Assembly (NCBI GenBank): GCA_025464545.1
Contig: JAODMA010000336.1
Span: 1-5,086, forward strand
Length of the DNA stretch: 5,086 nucleotides
DNA from: Arthrobacter sp.
GTDB taxonomy: Bacteria; Actinomycetota; Actinomycetes; Actinomycetales; Micrococcaceae
Reading direction: 5' to 3'
The notes under the pieces were generated by a model. The model was not told the DNA's origin. It worked only from the letters and a program-made list of their open reading frames with translations, and made no database searches. Shown here one piece after another: positions 1-5,086 of this stretch. The translations under genes and the position numbers were made by a program. The number at the start of each line of letters is the position of its first letter. Position 1 is the stretch's first letter.

Positions 1-720
1 CCCGATGACGACGAGCCGCCCGTAGTCGGCGAGCGCGTCGACGTTCCCGCTGAGGTACTTGGCCCCGACGACGTCGAGAATGACGTCGGCGCCCTTTCCG
101 CCGTTCTGTGCACGCAGGCTCTCGGGAAAGTCCTCCTCGGCATAGTTGATCGCGATGTCGGCGCCGAGGAAAGCCTTCGCGGTGCCGACCTTCTCGGCCG
201 TGCCCGCGGTCGCGGCCACTACGGCACCAAGTGCCTTCGCGAGCTGGATGGCCATGGTGCCGATGCCGCCAGTCGCTCCGTGAATGAGCACCGTCTCGCC
301 TGGTTGCAGCTGGGCAGTCATGATCAGGTTGGAGTAGACCGTGGCCGCGACCTCCGGCAGGGAGGCAGCCGTGACCAGGTCAACGCCCTCAGGAACCCTC
401 AAGACCTGCCCGGCCGCCACGGCGACTTGCTGGGCGTAACCGCCGCCGGCAAGCAGCGCCACAACCTTGTCCCCCACCGAGAAGGGCTTCGTGACTCCGG
501 GCCCGAAGCCGGCGATCCGGCCGGACACCTCCAGGCCGGGGATTTCCGAGGCGCCGGGTGGCGGCGGATAGTGGCCCTTGCGCTGTTGGACGTCAGCGCG
601 GTTAAGCCCCGCGGCAACGACATCGATCAGCACTTCTCCCGGGCCGGGCTCCGGGGCCGGGACCTCGCGTACTTCCAGGGCCTCGGGGCCGCCGGGCTCG
701 GAGATGTAGACAGCCTTCAT
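1..720 (-). CDS. NAD(P)H:quinone oxidoreductase, PIG3-type medium-chain reductase (partial, C-terminus outside window)
   Basis: The product is a cytosolic medium-chain dehydrogenase/reductase of the zinc-independent quinone oxidoreductase branch. The family transfers hydride from NAD(P)H to quinones or other electrophilic carbonyls. The frame runs from ATG at 720 to the left window edge without a stop, giving 240 residues; family members are usually about 320-330, so roughly the last quarter is missing. The N-terminus MKAVYISEPGGPEAL is typical of the GroES-like domain. Residues 40-67 (NRADVQQRKGHYPPPPG, then IPGLEVSG) are the hallmark stretch of PIG3/TP53I3-like enzymes. The Rossmann nucleotide-binding loop is HGATGGIG at 147-154, followed by AIQLAKALGA, and a second conserved strand reads GADVILDVVG at 210-219. 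The pattern of catalytic zinc ligands seen in alcohol dehydrogenases is absent. The start is supported by GGGAG at 727-731, six bases upstream. The class is secure; the physiological substrate is unknown. Confidence 0.93.
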   Translation of the reverse strand, partial: MKAVYISEPGGPEALEVREVPAPEPGPGEVLIDVVAAGLNRADVQQRKGHYPPPPGASEIPGLEVSGRIAGFGPGVTKPFSVGDKVVALLAGGGYAQQVAVAAGQVLRVPEGVDLVTAASLPEVAATVYSNLIMTAQLQPGETVLIHGATGGIGTMAIQLAKALGAVVAATAGTAEKVGTAKAFLGADIAINYAEEDFPESLRAQNGGKGADVILDVVGAKYLSGNVDALADYGRLVVIG

Positions 721-726
721 GGAGAA

Positions 727-731
727 CTCCC
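727..731 (-). promoter_or_regulatory. Ribosome-binding site of the quinone oxidoreductase gene
   Basis: Read on the minus strand this is GGGAG, six bases before ATG at 720-718. An AAGGA lies further upstream (735-739) but is too distant to be the main site. It fixes the start of the gene. Confidence 0.6.
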
Positions 732-748
732 GATTCCTTACTCACTTC

Positions 749-787
749 GTGCAGGATTGCACCTGCGCCGGACGCGTCCGGCTGCAA
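749..787 (-). promoter_or_regulatory. Candidate operator/promoter of the quinone oxidoreductase gene (16-bp palindrome plus second inverted repeat)
   Basis: The sequence shows a perfect 16-bp palindrome GCCGGACGCGTCCGGC at 767-782. Beside it is GTGCA-ggat-TGCAC at 749-762, which can also pair as GCAGG (751-755) with CCTGC (762-766). Both lie 29-62 bases upstream of the oxidoreductase ATG. On the minus strand TTGCAG (787-782) resembles a -35 box and TGCAAT (761-756) matches four of six bases of a -10 box, with a 20-base spacer almost filled by the palindrome. An over-long spacer occupied by a palindrome is the known layout of MerR/SoxR-type promoters, so redox- or electrophile-responsive control is a reasonable inference. 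A TetR-like repressor site is an alternative. The regulator is not in the window, and the promoter boxes are weak. Confidence 0.4.
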
Positions 788-880
788 CTTCATCCAGAGT
801 AAGTGGGGGAAGCGTTCCTGTCCGCGAGCGAAGCCACGTTTTTTGTGGCAGCCGACTGCCTATGGAACACTACTCGTTAG

Positions 881-968
881 GGAAGGTTGTCCGAGCGGCC
901 GATGGAGCTGGTCTTGAAAACCAGTGTGCGGTAACCCCGTACCAAGAGTTCGAATCTCTTACCTTCCG
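881..968 (+). tRNA. tRNA-Ser (anticodon UGA)
   Basis: A complete class II tRNA can be folded by eye. The acceptor stem pairs GGAAGGT (881-887) with ACCTTCC (961-967), with G968 as discriminator base. The D stem pairs TCC (890-892) with GGA (904-906). The anticodon stem CTGGT/ACCAG (908-912 and 920-924) encloses loop CTTGAAA, giving anticodon TGA at 915-917, which reads UCA and other UCN serine codons. The long variable arm that marks serine tRNAs pairs GTGCGG (926-931) with CCCGTAC bases at 937-942, including one G-T pair. The T stem AAGAG/CTCTT (944-948 and 956-960) carries loop TTCGAAT. The 3' CCA is not encoded. The gene is immediately followed by its own terminator, so it appears monocistronic. 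Confidence 0.97.
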
Positions 969-973
969 CGAAT

Positions 974-1018
974 AATGCCCCTGGCTCATGCGACTGCCGC
1001 AGAGTCGGGGGCATTTTT
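974..1018 (+). terminator. Rho-independent terminator of the tRNA-Ser gene
   Basis: AATGCCCC (974-981) pairs with GGGGCATT (1008-1015), and the descending arm runs into a five-T tract at 1014-1018. An inner stem, CGACT (991-995) with AGTCG (1003-1007), stacks on the outer one around loop GCCGCAG. It begins six bases after the tRNA end, where a terminator is expected. Confidence 0.75.
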
Positions 1019-1342
1019 GCGCCCCGGGGAAAGCCAGGATCTGGCCCGGCAGTGGGGTTCATCCCTTCCAGCCACCCTCGGGTGCTGGTAGCGCTTATGT
1101 TCACAGACAAGATCGTCCACGATGACCACCATGTCATCGCAGCCCGGGGATCCCATCCCAGTGAGAAGATCCAAGAGGGTCCGGGGCACGGACGTGACGG
1201 GAAGCAGGTGTTCTGACCCTTCCAGCAGGGCGCCAGGAAGCTTGAAGCGATGTATCGCCGCCGCCGAGAAGAAGCTGACGCTGTCCGGCGGACCGGACGA
1301 CACCCCGTTACTCGATCGCCTGGCTCCAGTACCAGAAATGCC
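986..1342 (-). pseudogene. Probable relic of a DUF559/AbiEi-like actinobacterial protein gene
   Basis: A minus-strand frame is open between TGA at 1345-1343 and TGA at 988-986; its only plausible start is GTG at 1303, which has no clear ribosome-binding site. It reads through the tRNA terminator at its 3' end, so the last codons are unlikely to be genuine. Counting from that GTG, two blocks resemble the small actinobacterial proteins annotated as DUF559-containing or type IV toxin-antitoxin AbiEi-like. Residues 9-24 (VSFFSAAAIHRFKLPG) resemble the 'FSH.TAA..-.-.LP' block. Residues 36-47 (VTSVPRTLLDLL) with 56-71 (DDMVVIVDDLVCEHKR) resemble 'VT.P.RTLLDLA....LDDLVVAGDxLV'. In intact relatives these blocks are separated by several tens of residues and a nuclease-like C-terminal part follows, so this copy appears internally deleted and truncated. 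The resemblance is from memory; a spurious frame in GC-rich DNA is the alternative. Confidence 0.45.
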
Positions 1343-1369
1343 TCAGGGGCTAGCTTCCCAGGCCTCCAG
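1019..1369. other. Intergenic stretch without an intact gene
   Basis: Between the tRNA terminator and the palindromic element I see no frame with both a credible start and family resemblance other than the relic described for the minus strand. No RNA gene or insertion-sequence end is recognisable. The region reads as decayed coding DNA. Confidence 0.5.
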
Positions 1370-1456
1370 CAGTGAGCATGCCCTCCCCCGGCCTGCGGCA
1401 GTGGACATTCAGCCTCTATGTCCTTTGCTCAGCCCGGCCGGAGGGCATGCTCATTG
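1370..1456. repeat. Nested inverted repeat (87 bp) at the 3' end of the FAD-protein gene
   Basis: TGAGCATGCCCTCC (1373-1386) is a perfect 14-bp inverted match to GGAGGGCATGCTCA (1440-1453). It extends outwards by one wobble and two further pairs to 1370/1456. CGGCC and GGCCG copies just inside the arms can continue the pairing with a small bulge. Within the loop, GGACAT (1403-1408) and ATGTCC (1418-1423) form a second perfect hairpin around nine bases. The element starts nine bases after the stop codon of the minus-strand FAD gene, so its transcript would fold into a long stem topped by a smaller hairpin. There is no T tract on either strand, so it is not a classical terminator. It may act as a U-less terminator or mRNA-stabilising end, or be a REP/MITE-like repeat; copy number elsewhere cannot be judged here. 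Confidence 0.75.
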
Positions 1457-1464
1457 GGGGCCGG

Positions 1465-3540
1465 TCAGCGTCCCAGGATGTCGCGGGCAATCTCGTCGGC
1501 GTCGTGCAGGGTGCGCTGGCCGCTCCGGTAGGCCGGGCCGTTCTTCTGCCTGGCCTCGGCTGCGATGGCCGTGCCCCACTGCGCCGCGGAGAGCTGCAGT
1601 CCGAGGACATAGAGCCCCTCCGTCACGGCACCGTTCGCGCCCAGCGGCCGGTACGGATGCGGGGCCACGTCCAGGCCGGAGGTCTGCACCGGGACACCTT
1701 CCACGGTCATCATCAGTCGCGGACGGACCAGCCCTTCGCTGAGCAGTTGTTCCAGCAGCGGTGACTCATTGATGGTGACCCGGTTGGCCGGGGCGAGCGC
1801 TTCAATCAGGGAACCTGCCGCCACAGCCTCGCCCTGGGCGTCTCCGGCAGCGGTCCCGCCGGAGGCGAGGCCCGCGGCACGCCGGCTGCCGGGCCCGCTG
1901 CCGACCCATGGTGACGCCGCGGTGAAGGTCCCTGCCTTGCGGTCTACGCCGAACTTCGGGTCCGGTCCCACGAACCGTACGACGCCGGCCCGCGCCAGGG
2001 CTGCCAGCTGTTCGGCTCGCAGCGCGGGTGGCCCGCTGGCCAGGCCCTCGACGAAGGATTCGAACCAGCCGCGAAGCCCGGCCACCCACGACTCATCCGT
2101 GATGCCGCCGTCGGCCACTGCGCTCTTGAGCACCGCCCGGCCGTGGTGCAGGGCGCCGATGGTCATCTTCACCGGGTCATCCTCGCCGAGCGCGGATCGC
2201 CGGGCATCGTCGAGGAGGTACTCCACGACGGCGGCGTCCAGCTCAGCACGGGAGCCGAACGACCGTCCGGCCAGCGGTGCCGCCAGCCCGAGCAGGTCCA
2301 GCCGGTGGGCCGGCCGGACACTAGCCTCGATCGCGGCACACACCGCGTCCTCCCACTTGGCGGCGCTGTGCGCGTGGGGCCGCAGGGCTTCCTCCAAGGC
2401 CTGAAGGAACTCTGCGGGATCGGTGAGGATGGCGCCGGGCTGCGAGCGCGCGAGCGTCGAATAGTAGGCCCAGATGGCGTCGCGGTGCAGAAGAGGCCAG
2501 AGATCGTGGTCAAAGGCCGGCTGGATCCCTGCCGCCGCAAAGCGGGCCAGCGCGCTTTCGGTGCAGTACCGCAGCGTCACAGCCGAGGGGTAGTACCCGG
2601 CGAGAGCGGCCTTGGCCCGGTACGGCGTGCCCCGGCGGGAGGCCGCGATGATGACAGGTTCACGTCCGGAGGGCTGGTAGCTCAGGCCGCCGTCCTTTCC
2701 GGGCACGAAGGTCCCGCCTCGCCCCTCGGTGAGCTGACCCATGACGTCGAAGAAGTTCAGGCCCATGCCCCGCACCAGCACGGGCTTGGCCGCCGGCACG
2801 CGGGACCAGTCGATATCCGCCGGCGCCGCCGGGGGCAGGTACAGCAGCCCCAGCTCCTCGGCCGCAGCCTTGAGCTCCCGCTGTTCCGGGTTAAGCCGCG
2901 ATTCCAGATGCCCCAGGGCCAGCACGACGGAGTCGACGGTCAGCACCGCGCCGCCCGCCAGCCCGACGTCGAACATTCCGCGCCCGTACCGGCCACCCTC
3001 AGGTGCGGTGCCGCTGCCGGGTCCAGCCCCAGCGGCCACCTGCCGGACCGAGACCGCCGTCGTTTCGTGGAATTCCACTGAGACACCGGCGGGCAGCCGG
3101 GAAAGCAGTTCTTCCAGCGTGGAACGCAGGTAGCGTCCGTACAGGGCACGGCTGGGAAAATCCGCGGAGCCCAGCCGTGCGAGTTCGACCCGTTCCGCGG
3201 TGGTGAGCGAGGGGTGGGGGTGCCGCTGTTGCCGTTCGCGCCAGCGGTCGAAGGTGTCCCCGGCCAGGGGGGCGGCCAGCTCCGGGTCCTCGGGTATGAC
3301 CGTCGGGTAAAACGACTGCGTGTTCATCAGGTACAGGCGGGACTGTCCGGGCTGCCACACATGGCCCGGGCCCGCGGGGTAGGGATCAACCACATCGATG
3401 TGGAGGGTGGCGTCCGGGGCCGGTGCCCAGTTCGCGAGCAGCCGCTCCAGCACTGATGTGCCCCGGGGACCGGCTCCTATCAGTGCCGTCCGGATGCTCT
3501 GCGATATGACCACGGCATCCAGCGTATAGGCAACCGGCAT
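1465..3540 (-). CDS. FAD/NAD(P)-binding protein (NAD_binding_9 / COG4529 type), function unknown
   Basis: A complete 691-residue protein, predicted cytosolic with no signal peptide or membrane segment. Residues 17-35 (RTALIGAGPRGTSVLERLL) form the N-terminal dinucleotide-binding fold with GxGxxG-like GAGPRG at 22-27, and VDPYPAGPGHVWQPGQSRLYLMNTQ (51-75) is the characteristic FAD-contacting stretch of this family. VVLALGH (205-211) is the usual strand closing the first nucleotide domain. VLVRGMGLNFFDV (254-266) is a second Rossmann-like motif, and GLYVLGLQLSAAQWGTAIAAEA (642-663) is the C-terminal flavin-domain motif. Relatives are uncharacterised FAD-dependent oxidoreductases distantly like N-hydroxylating monooxygenases; the substrate is not known and I assign none. 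Gly/Ala-rich spacers at about 169-188 and 543-576 look like disordered insertions. The ATG at 3540 has AAGG four bases upstream; a GTG at 3513, just before the first strand, is an alternative start. The gene is divergent from the S9 peptidase gene and stands alone. Confidence 0.9.
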   Translation of the reverse strand: MPVAYTLDAVVISQSIRTALIGAGPRGTSVLERLLANWAPAPDATLHIDVVDPYPAGPGHVWQPGQSRLYLMNTQSFYPTVIPEDPELAAPLAGDTFDRWRERQQRHPHPSLTTAERVELARLGSADFPSRALYGRYLRSTLEELLSRLPAGVSVEFHETTAVSVRQVAAGAGPGSGTAPEGGRYGRGMFDVGLAGGAVLTVDSVVLALGHLESRLNPEQRELKAAAEELGLLYLPPAAPADIDWSRVPAAKPVLVRGMGLNFFDVMGQLTEGRGGTFVPGKDGGLSYQPSGREPVIIAASRRGTPYRAKAALAGYYPSAVTLRYCTESALARFAAAGIQPAFDHDLWPLLHRDAIWAYYSTLARSQPGAILTDPAEFLQALEEALRPHAHSAAKWEDAVCAAIEASVRPAHRLDLLGLAAPLAGRSFGSRAELDAAVVEYLLDDARRSALGEDDPVKMTIGALHHGRAVLKSAVADGGITDESWVAGLRGWFESFVEGLASGPPALRAEQLAALARAGVVRFVGPDPKFGVDRKAGTFTAASPWVGSGPGSRRAAGLASGGTAAGDAQGEAVAAGSLIEALAPANRVTINESPLLEQLLSEGLVRPRLMMTVEGVPVQTSGLDVAPHPYRPLGANGAVTEGLYVLGLQLSAAQWGTAIAAEARQKNGPAYRSGQRTLHDADEIARDILGR

Positions 3541-3556
3541 CCCGCCTTACCGGCGG
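3541..3556 (-). promoter_or_regulatory. Leader hairpin and ribosome-binding site of the FAD-protein gene
   Basis: On the minus strand CCGCC-GGTAA-GGCGG-G directly precedes the ATG. Five G-C pairs (3542-3546 with 3552-3556) close a five-base loop, and the probable Shine-Dalgarno AAGG spans the loop/stem junction. Folding would hide the ribosome-binding site, so translation could be controlled or simply weak. The pairing is seen; the regulatory role is inferred. Confidence 0.4.
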
Positions 3557-3611
3557 TCACTGACGGGCGCATGACTTGCTAGCGGTGCAAAGATGTTGCT
3601 TGGATGGAAAG
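3557..3611. promoter_or_regulatory. Divergent intergenic region between the FAD-protein and S9 peptidase genes
   Basis: The 71 bases from 3541 to 3611 must hold the start signals of two divergent genes, unless promoters lie inside the opposite coding sequences. A short dyad GTCA-c-TGAC occurs at 3556-3564 and a weaker TTGC/GCAA pair at 3576-3590. I see no good -35/-10 pair in either direction. Ahead of the peptidase ATG there is only a purine-rich GGATGGAAAG (3602-3611) as a possible ribosome-binding site. Confidence 0.35.
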
Positions 3612-5086
3612 ATGACCACCACTGAAGCTGCTCAACCGTCCGCGTCCGGCCACCCTTCCGGAACCGTCGGCGGAGGCACCGCCCCTGAACCCGTCGATGA
3701 GAATATCTGGCTCGAGGAGATCTACGGCGAGCAGCAACTGGCCTGGGTCCGTGAACAGAACGCCAGGACCGAGGACCTGCTCGAGGACGCGCAATATGCG
3801 GAACTCGAGTCCAGCATCCTCGAGGTGCTGGACTCGACCGACAGGATTGCGATGGTCGGCAAGCACGGCGACTGGTACTACAACTTCTGGAAAGACCGGG
3901 ACAACCCCAAAGGTCTGTGGCGTCGGACCAGCTGGGAGAGCTACCGCGGCGGATCACCGGAGTGGGACATCCTCCTGGACGTGGACGCCCTGGCCGCGTC
4001 CGAGGGCGAGGAATGGGTTTTCCACGGCGCCAACTTCCTCCGACCGGCCATCGGCGAGCCGCACCGGCGGGCCCTGCTGGCCCTCTCCCCCGACGGCGGC
4101 GACGCCAACCGCTACCGTGAGTACGACGTCGAGTCCCGCAGCTTCGTGGACCCCGCCGCCGGGGGCTTCGACCTGCCCACGGCCAAGGGCAACGTCTCGT
4201 GGCTGGATGCGGACACCCTGCTGGTGGCCACCACCGCCGAAGGACTGCCCGGCACCACATCCTCGTACGCCCGTACCGGCGTGAAATTGCGCCGCGGTGG
4301 CTCCCTGGCTACGGCGGAGCGGATGTTCGAGATCCCCGAGGACCATATGATGGCGCTTGTCGCCCACGACTCCACCCCCGGCTACGAGCGGACCTTCGCC
4401 GTGGACTGGATCAGTTTCTTCGAGCGGAACACCTCGGTGCTGCGGAACGGCCACTGGGTGCAGCTCGATGTCCCGGCCGACGTGAACCTGAGCTCGCACC
4501 GCGAATGGCTGCTGTTCCGGCCGCAGAAGGACTGGACCGTCAACGGGACGGTGTTCCCGGCGGGATCCCTGCTCGCGGCCGATTTCGAGGACTTCCTGGC
4601 CGGCAGCCGGGAGTTCGCCGTGCTCTTCACCCCAGATGCCCACACCTCGCTGCAGTCCTGGAGCTGGACGCGGGATTTCCTGCTGCTGAACCTGCTCCGC
4701 GACGTGTCCTCGGAAATCCGGGTGCTCGATCCGCTGCGCCGGGGCACGGACGCGGCCTGGGCCTCCACGGTGCTGGATGCCTGCCCGCCGCTGCACGAGG
4801 TCAATGCCTATGCCGTCGACGACGAAGACGACGCCGGCGACGCTGATGACGACGGTACGGGCGGTGGCGCCCCGCTGGCGGAGGGCGAAGCCCTCGGCGC
4901 CGGGAACGACTTCTGGCTCGTTGCCACGGGGTTCACCACGCCCAGCACTCTCACCCGCGGAACCCTGAAGAGGGCGGGTACCGCCGAGGACGGTCCCGGC
5001 GTGGTAAGCACGCACGAGGTGATCCGCGCCTCGCCGTCGTTCTTCAACGAGGAGGCCTACGAGGTCCAGCAGCACTTCGCCGTGTC
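3612..5086 (+). CDS. Prolyl oligopeptidase family (S9A) serine peptidase, N-terminal part (partial)
   Basis: The frame opens at ATG 3612 and stays open to the right edge: 491 codons plus two bases. Residues 31-55 (NIWLEEIYGEQQLAWVREQNARTED) match the 'WLE.v.ge.al.WV..qN..t' opening of S9A peptidases. DSTDRIAMVGKHGDWYYNFWKDRDNPKGLWRRTSWESY (74-111) and SPEWDILLDVDALA (115-128) follow, as in the first propeller blade of actinobacterial prolyl oligopeptidase/protease II-like enzymes. The beta-propeller gates access of short peptides to a C-terminal alpha/beta hydrolase domain with a Ser-Asp-His triad; that domain would lie to the right of the window, so catalysis cannot be confirmed here. Family members are about 700 residues. 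There is no signal peptide; residues 1-28 are a disordered Ser/Gly/Pro-rich extension, so the protein is probably cytosolic. An acidic linker sits at 403-414. The start is the first ATG that gives the family N-terminus; its ribosome-binding site is weak. Confidence 0.92.
   Translation, partial: MTTTEAAQPSASGHPSGTVGGGTAPEPVDENIWLEEIYGEQQLAWVREQNARTEDLLEDAQYAELESSILEVLDSTDRIAMVGKHGDWYYNFWKDRDNPKGLWRRTSWESYRGGSPEWDILLDVDALAASEGEEWVFHGANFLRPAIGEPHRRALLALSPDGGDANRYREYDVESRSFVDPAAGGFDLPTAKGNVSWLDADTLLVATTAEGLPGTTSSYARTGVKLRRGGSLATAERMFEIPEDHMMALVAHDSTPGYERTFAVDWISFFERNTSVLRNGHWVQLDVPADVNLSSHREWLLFRPQKDWTVNGTVFPAGSLLAADFEDFLAGSREFAVLFTPDAHTSLQSWSWTRDFLLLNLLRDVSSEIRVLDPLRRGTDAAWASTVLDACPPLHEVNAYAVDDEDDAGDADDDGTGGGAPLAEGEALGAGNDFWLVATGFTTPSTLTRGTLKRAGTAEDGPGVVSTHEVIRASPSFFNEEAYEVQQHFAV

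Noticed and set aside
280..975. A 231-codon plus-strand frame running into the tRNA
   Set aside because: It is antisense to the clear quinone reductase gene, overlaps the tRNA, and its translation is Arg/Gly-rich with no recognisable fold; a GC-bias shadow.
1370..1456. CRISPR repeat or riboswitch explanation for the palindromic element
   Set aside because: There is a single palindrome rather than regularly spaced direct repeats, and it lies downstream of a stop codon rather than in a leader.
1122..1742. A 206-codon plus-strand frame spanning the relic and the palindrome
   Set aside because: It crosses the nested inverted repeat and the 3' end of the FAD gene, and its translation is Pro/Arg/Ser-rich without family resemblance.
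1769..3081. Long plus-strand frames (1769-2404 and 2143-3081) opposite the FAD protein
   Set aside because: They are antisense to a complete FAD/NAD(P)-binding protein with clear motifs and have compositionally biased translations.
3954..5075. A 373-codon minus-strand frame opposite the S9 peptidase
   Set aside because: The opposite strand encodes a well-matched S9A propeller. This frame is low-complexity and family-less, as expected from third-position GC bias.
1..5086. Defence island, biosynthetic cluster or other novel multi-gene system
   Set aside because: The three protein genes have separate upstream regions and unrelated family roles, and no transposase, integrase, nuclease or toxin-antitoxin pair is intact in the window.

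Overview
This is a high-GC window with long GC-biased open frames on both strands. The gene content suggests an actinobacterium, most likely a Micrococcaceae/Arthrobacter-type genome. That placement rests on GC bias, codon use and remembered family resemblance, not on a search.

Layout. (1) 1-720, minus strand: the first 240 residues of a PIG3-type NAD(P)H:quinone oxidoreductase, cut by the left edge of the window. (2) 721-880: a shared upstream region between that gene and a tRNA read the other way. It holds a perfect 16-bp palindrome and a second inverted repeat, a plausible operator/promoter for the oxidoreductase. (3) 881-968: tRNA-Ser(UGA), with its terminator at about 974-1018. (4) 1019-1464: no intact gene. 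It contains a decayed minus-strand relic that resembles the small actinobacterial DUF559/AbiEi-like proteins, then an elaborate nested palindrome at 1370-1456 lying against the 3' end of the next gene. (5) 1465-3540, minus strand: a complete 691-residue FAD/NAD(P)-binding protein of the NAD_binding_9/COG4529 type, function unknown. (6) 3541-3611: a short divergent intergenic region with a hairpin over the ribosome-binding site of the FAD gene. (7) 3612 to the right edge, plus strand: the N-terminal 491 residues (mostly beta-propeller) of a prolyl-oligopeptidase-family (S9A) serine peptidase, whose catalytic domain lies beyond the window.

How they fit together. The three protein genes look like independent chromosomal genes, not an operon or defence island: each has its own upstream region. 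The first two proteins use nicotinamide and/or flavin cofactors, but nothing links them to one pathway. I found no convincing new multi-gene system. The most distinctive signals are non-coding: the palindrome upstream of the quinone reductase, the nested inverted repeat after the FAD gene, and the gene relic beside the tRNA.
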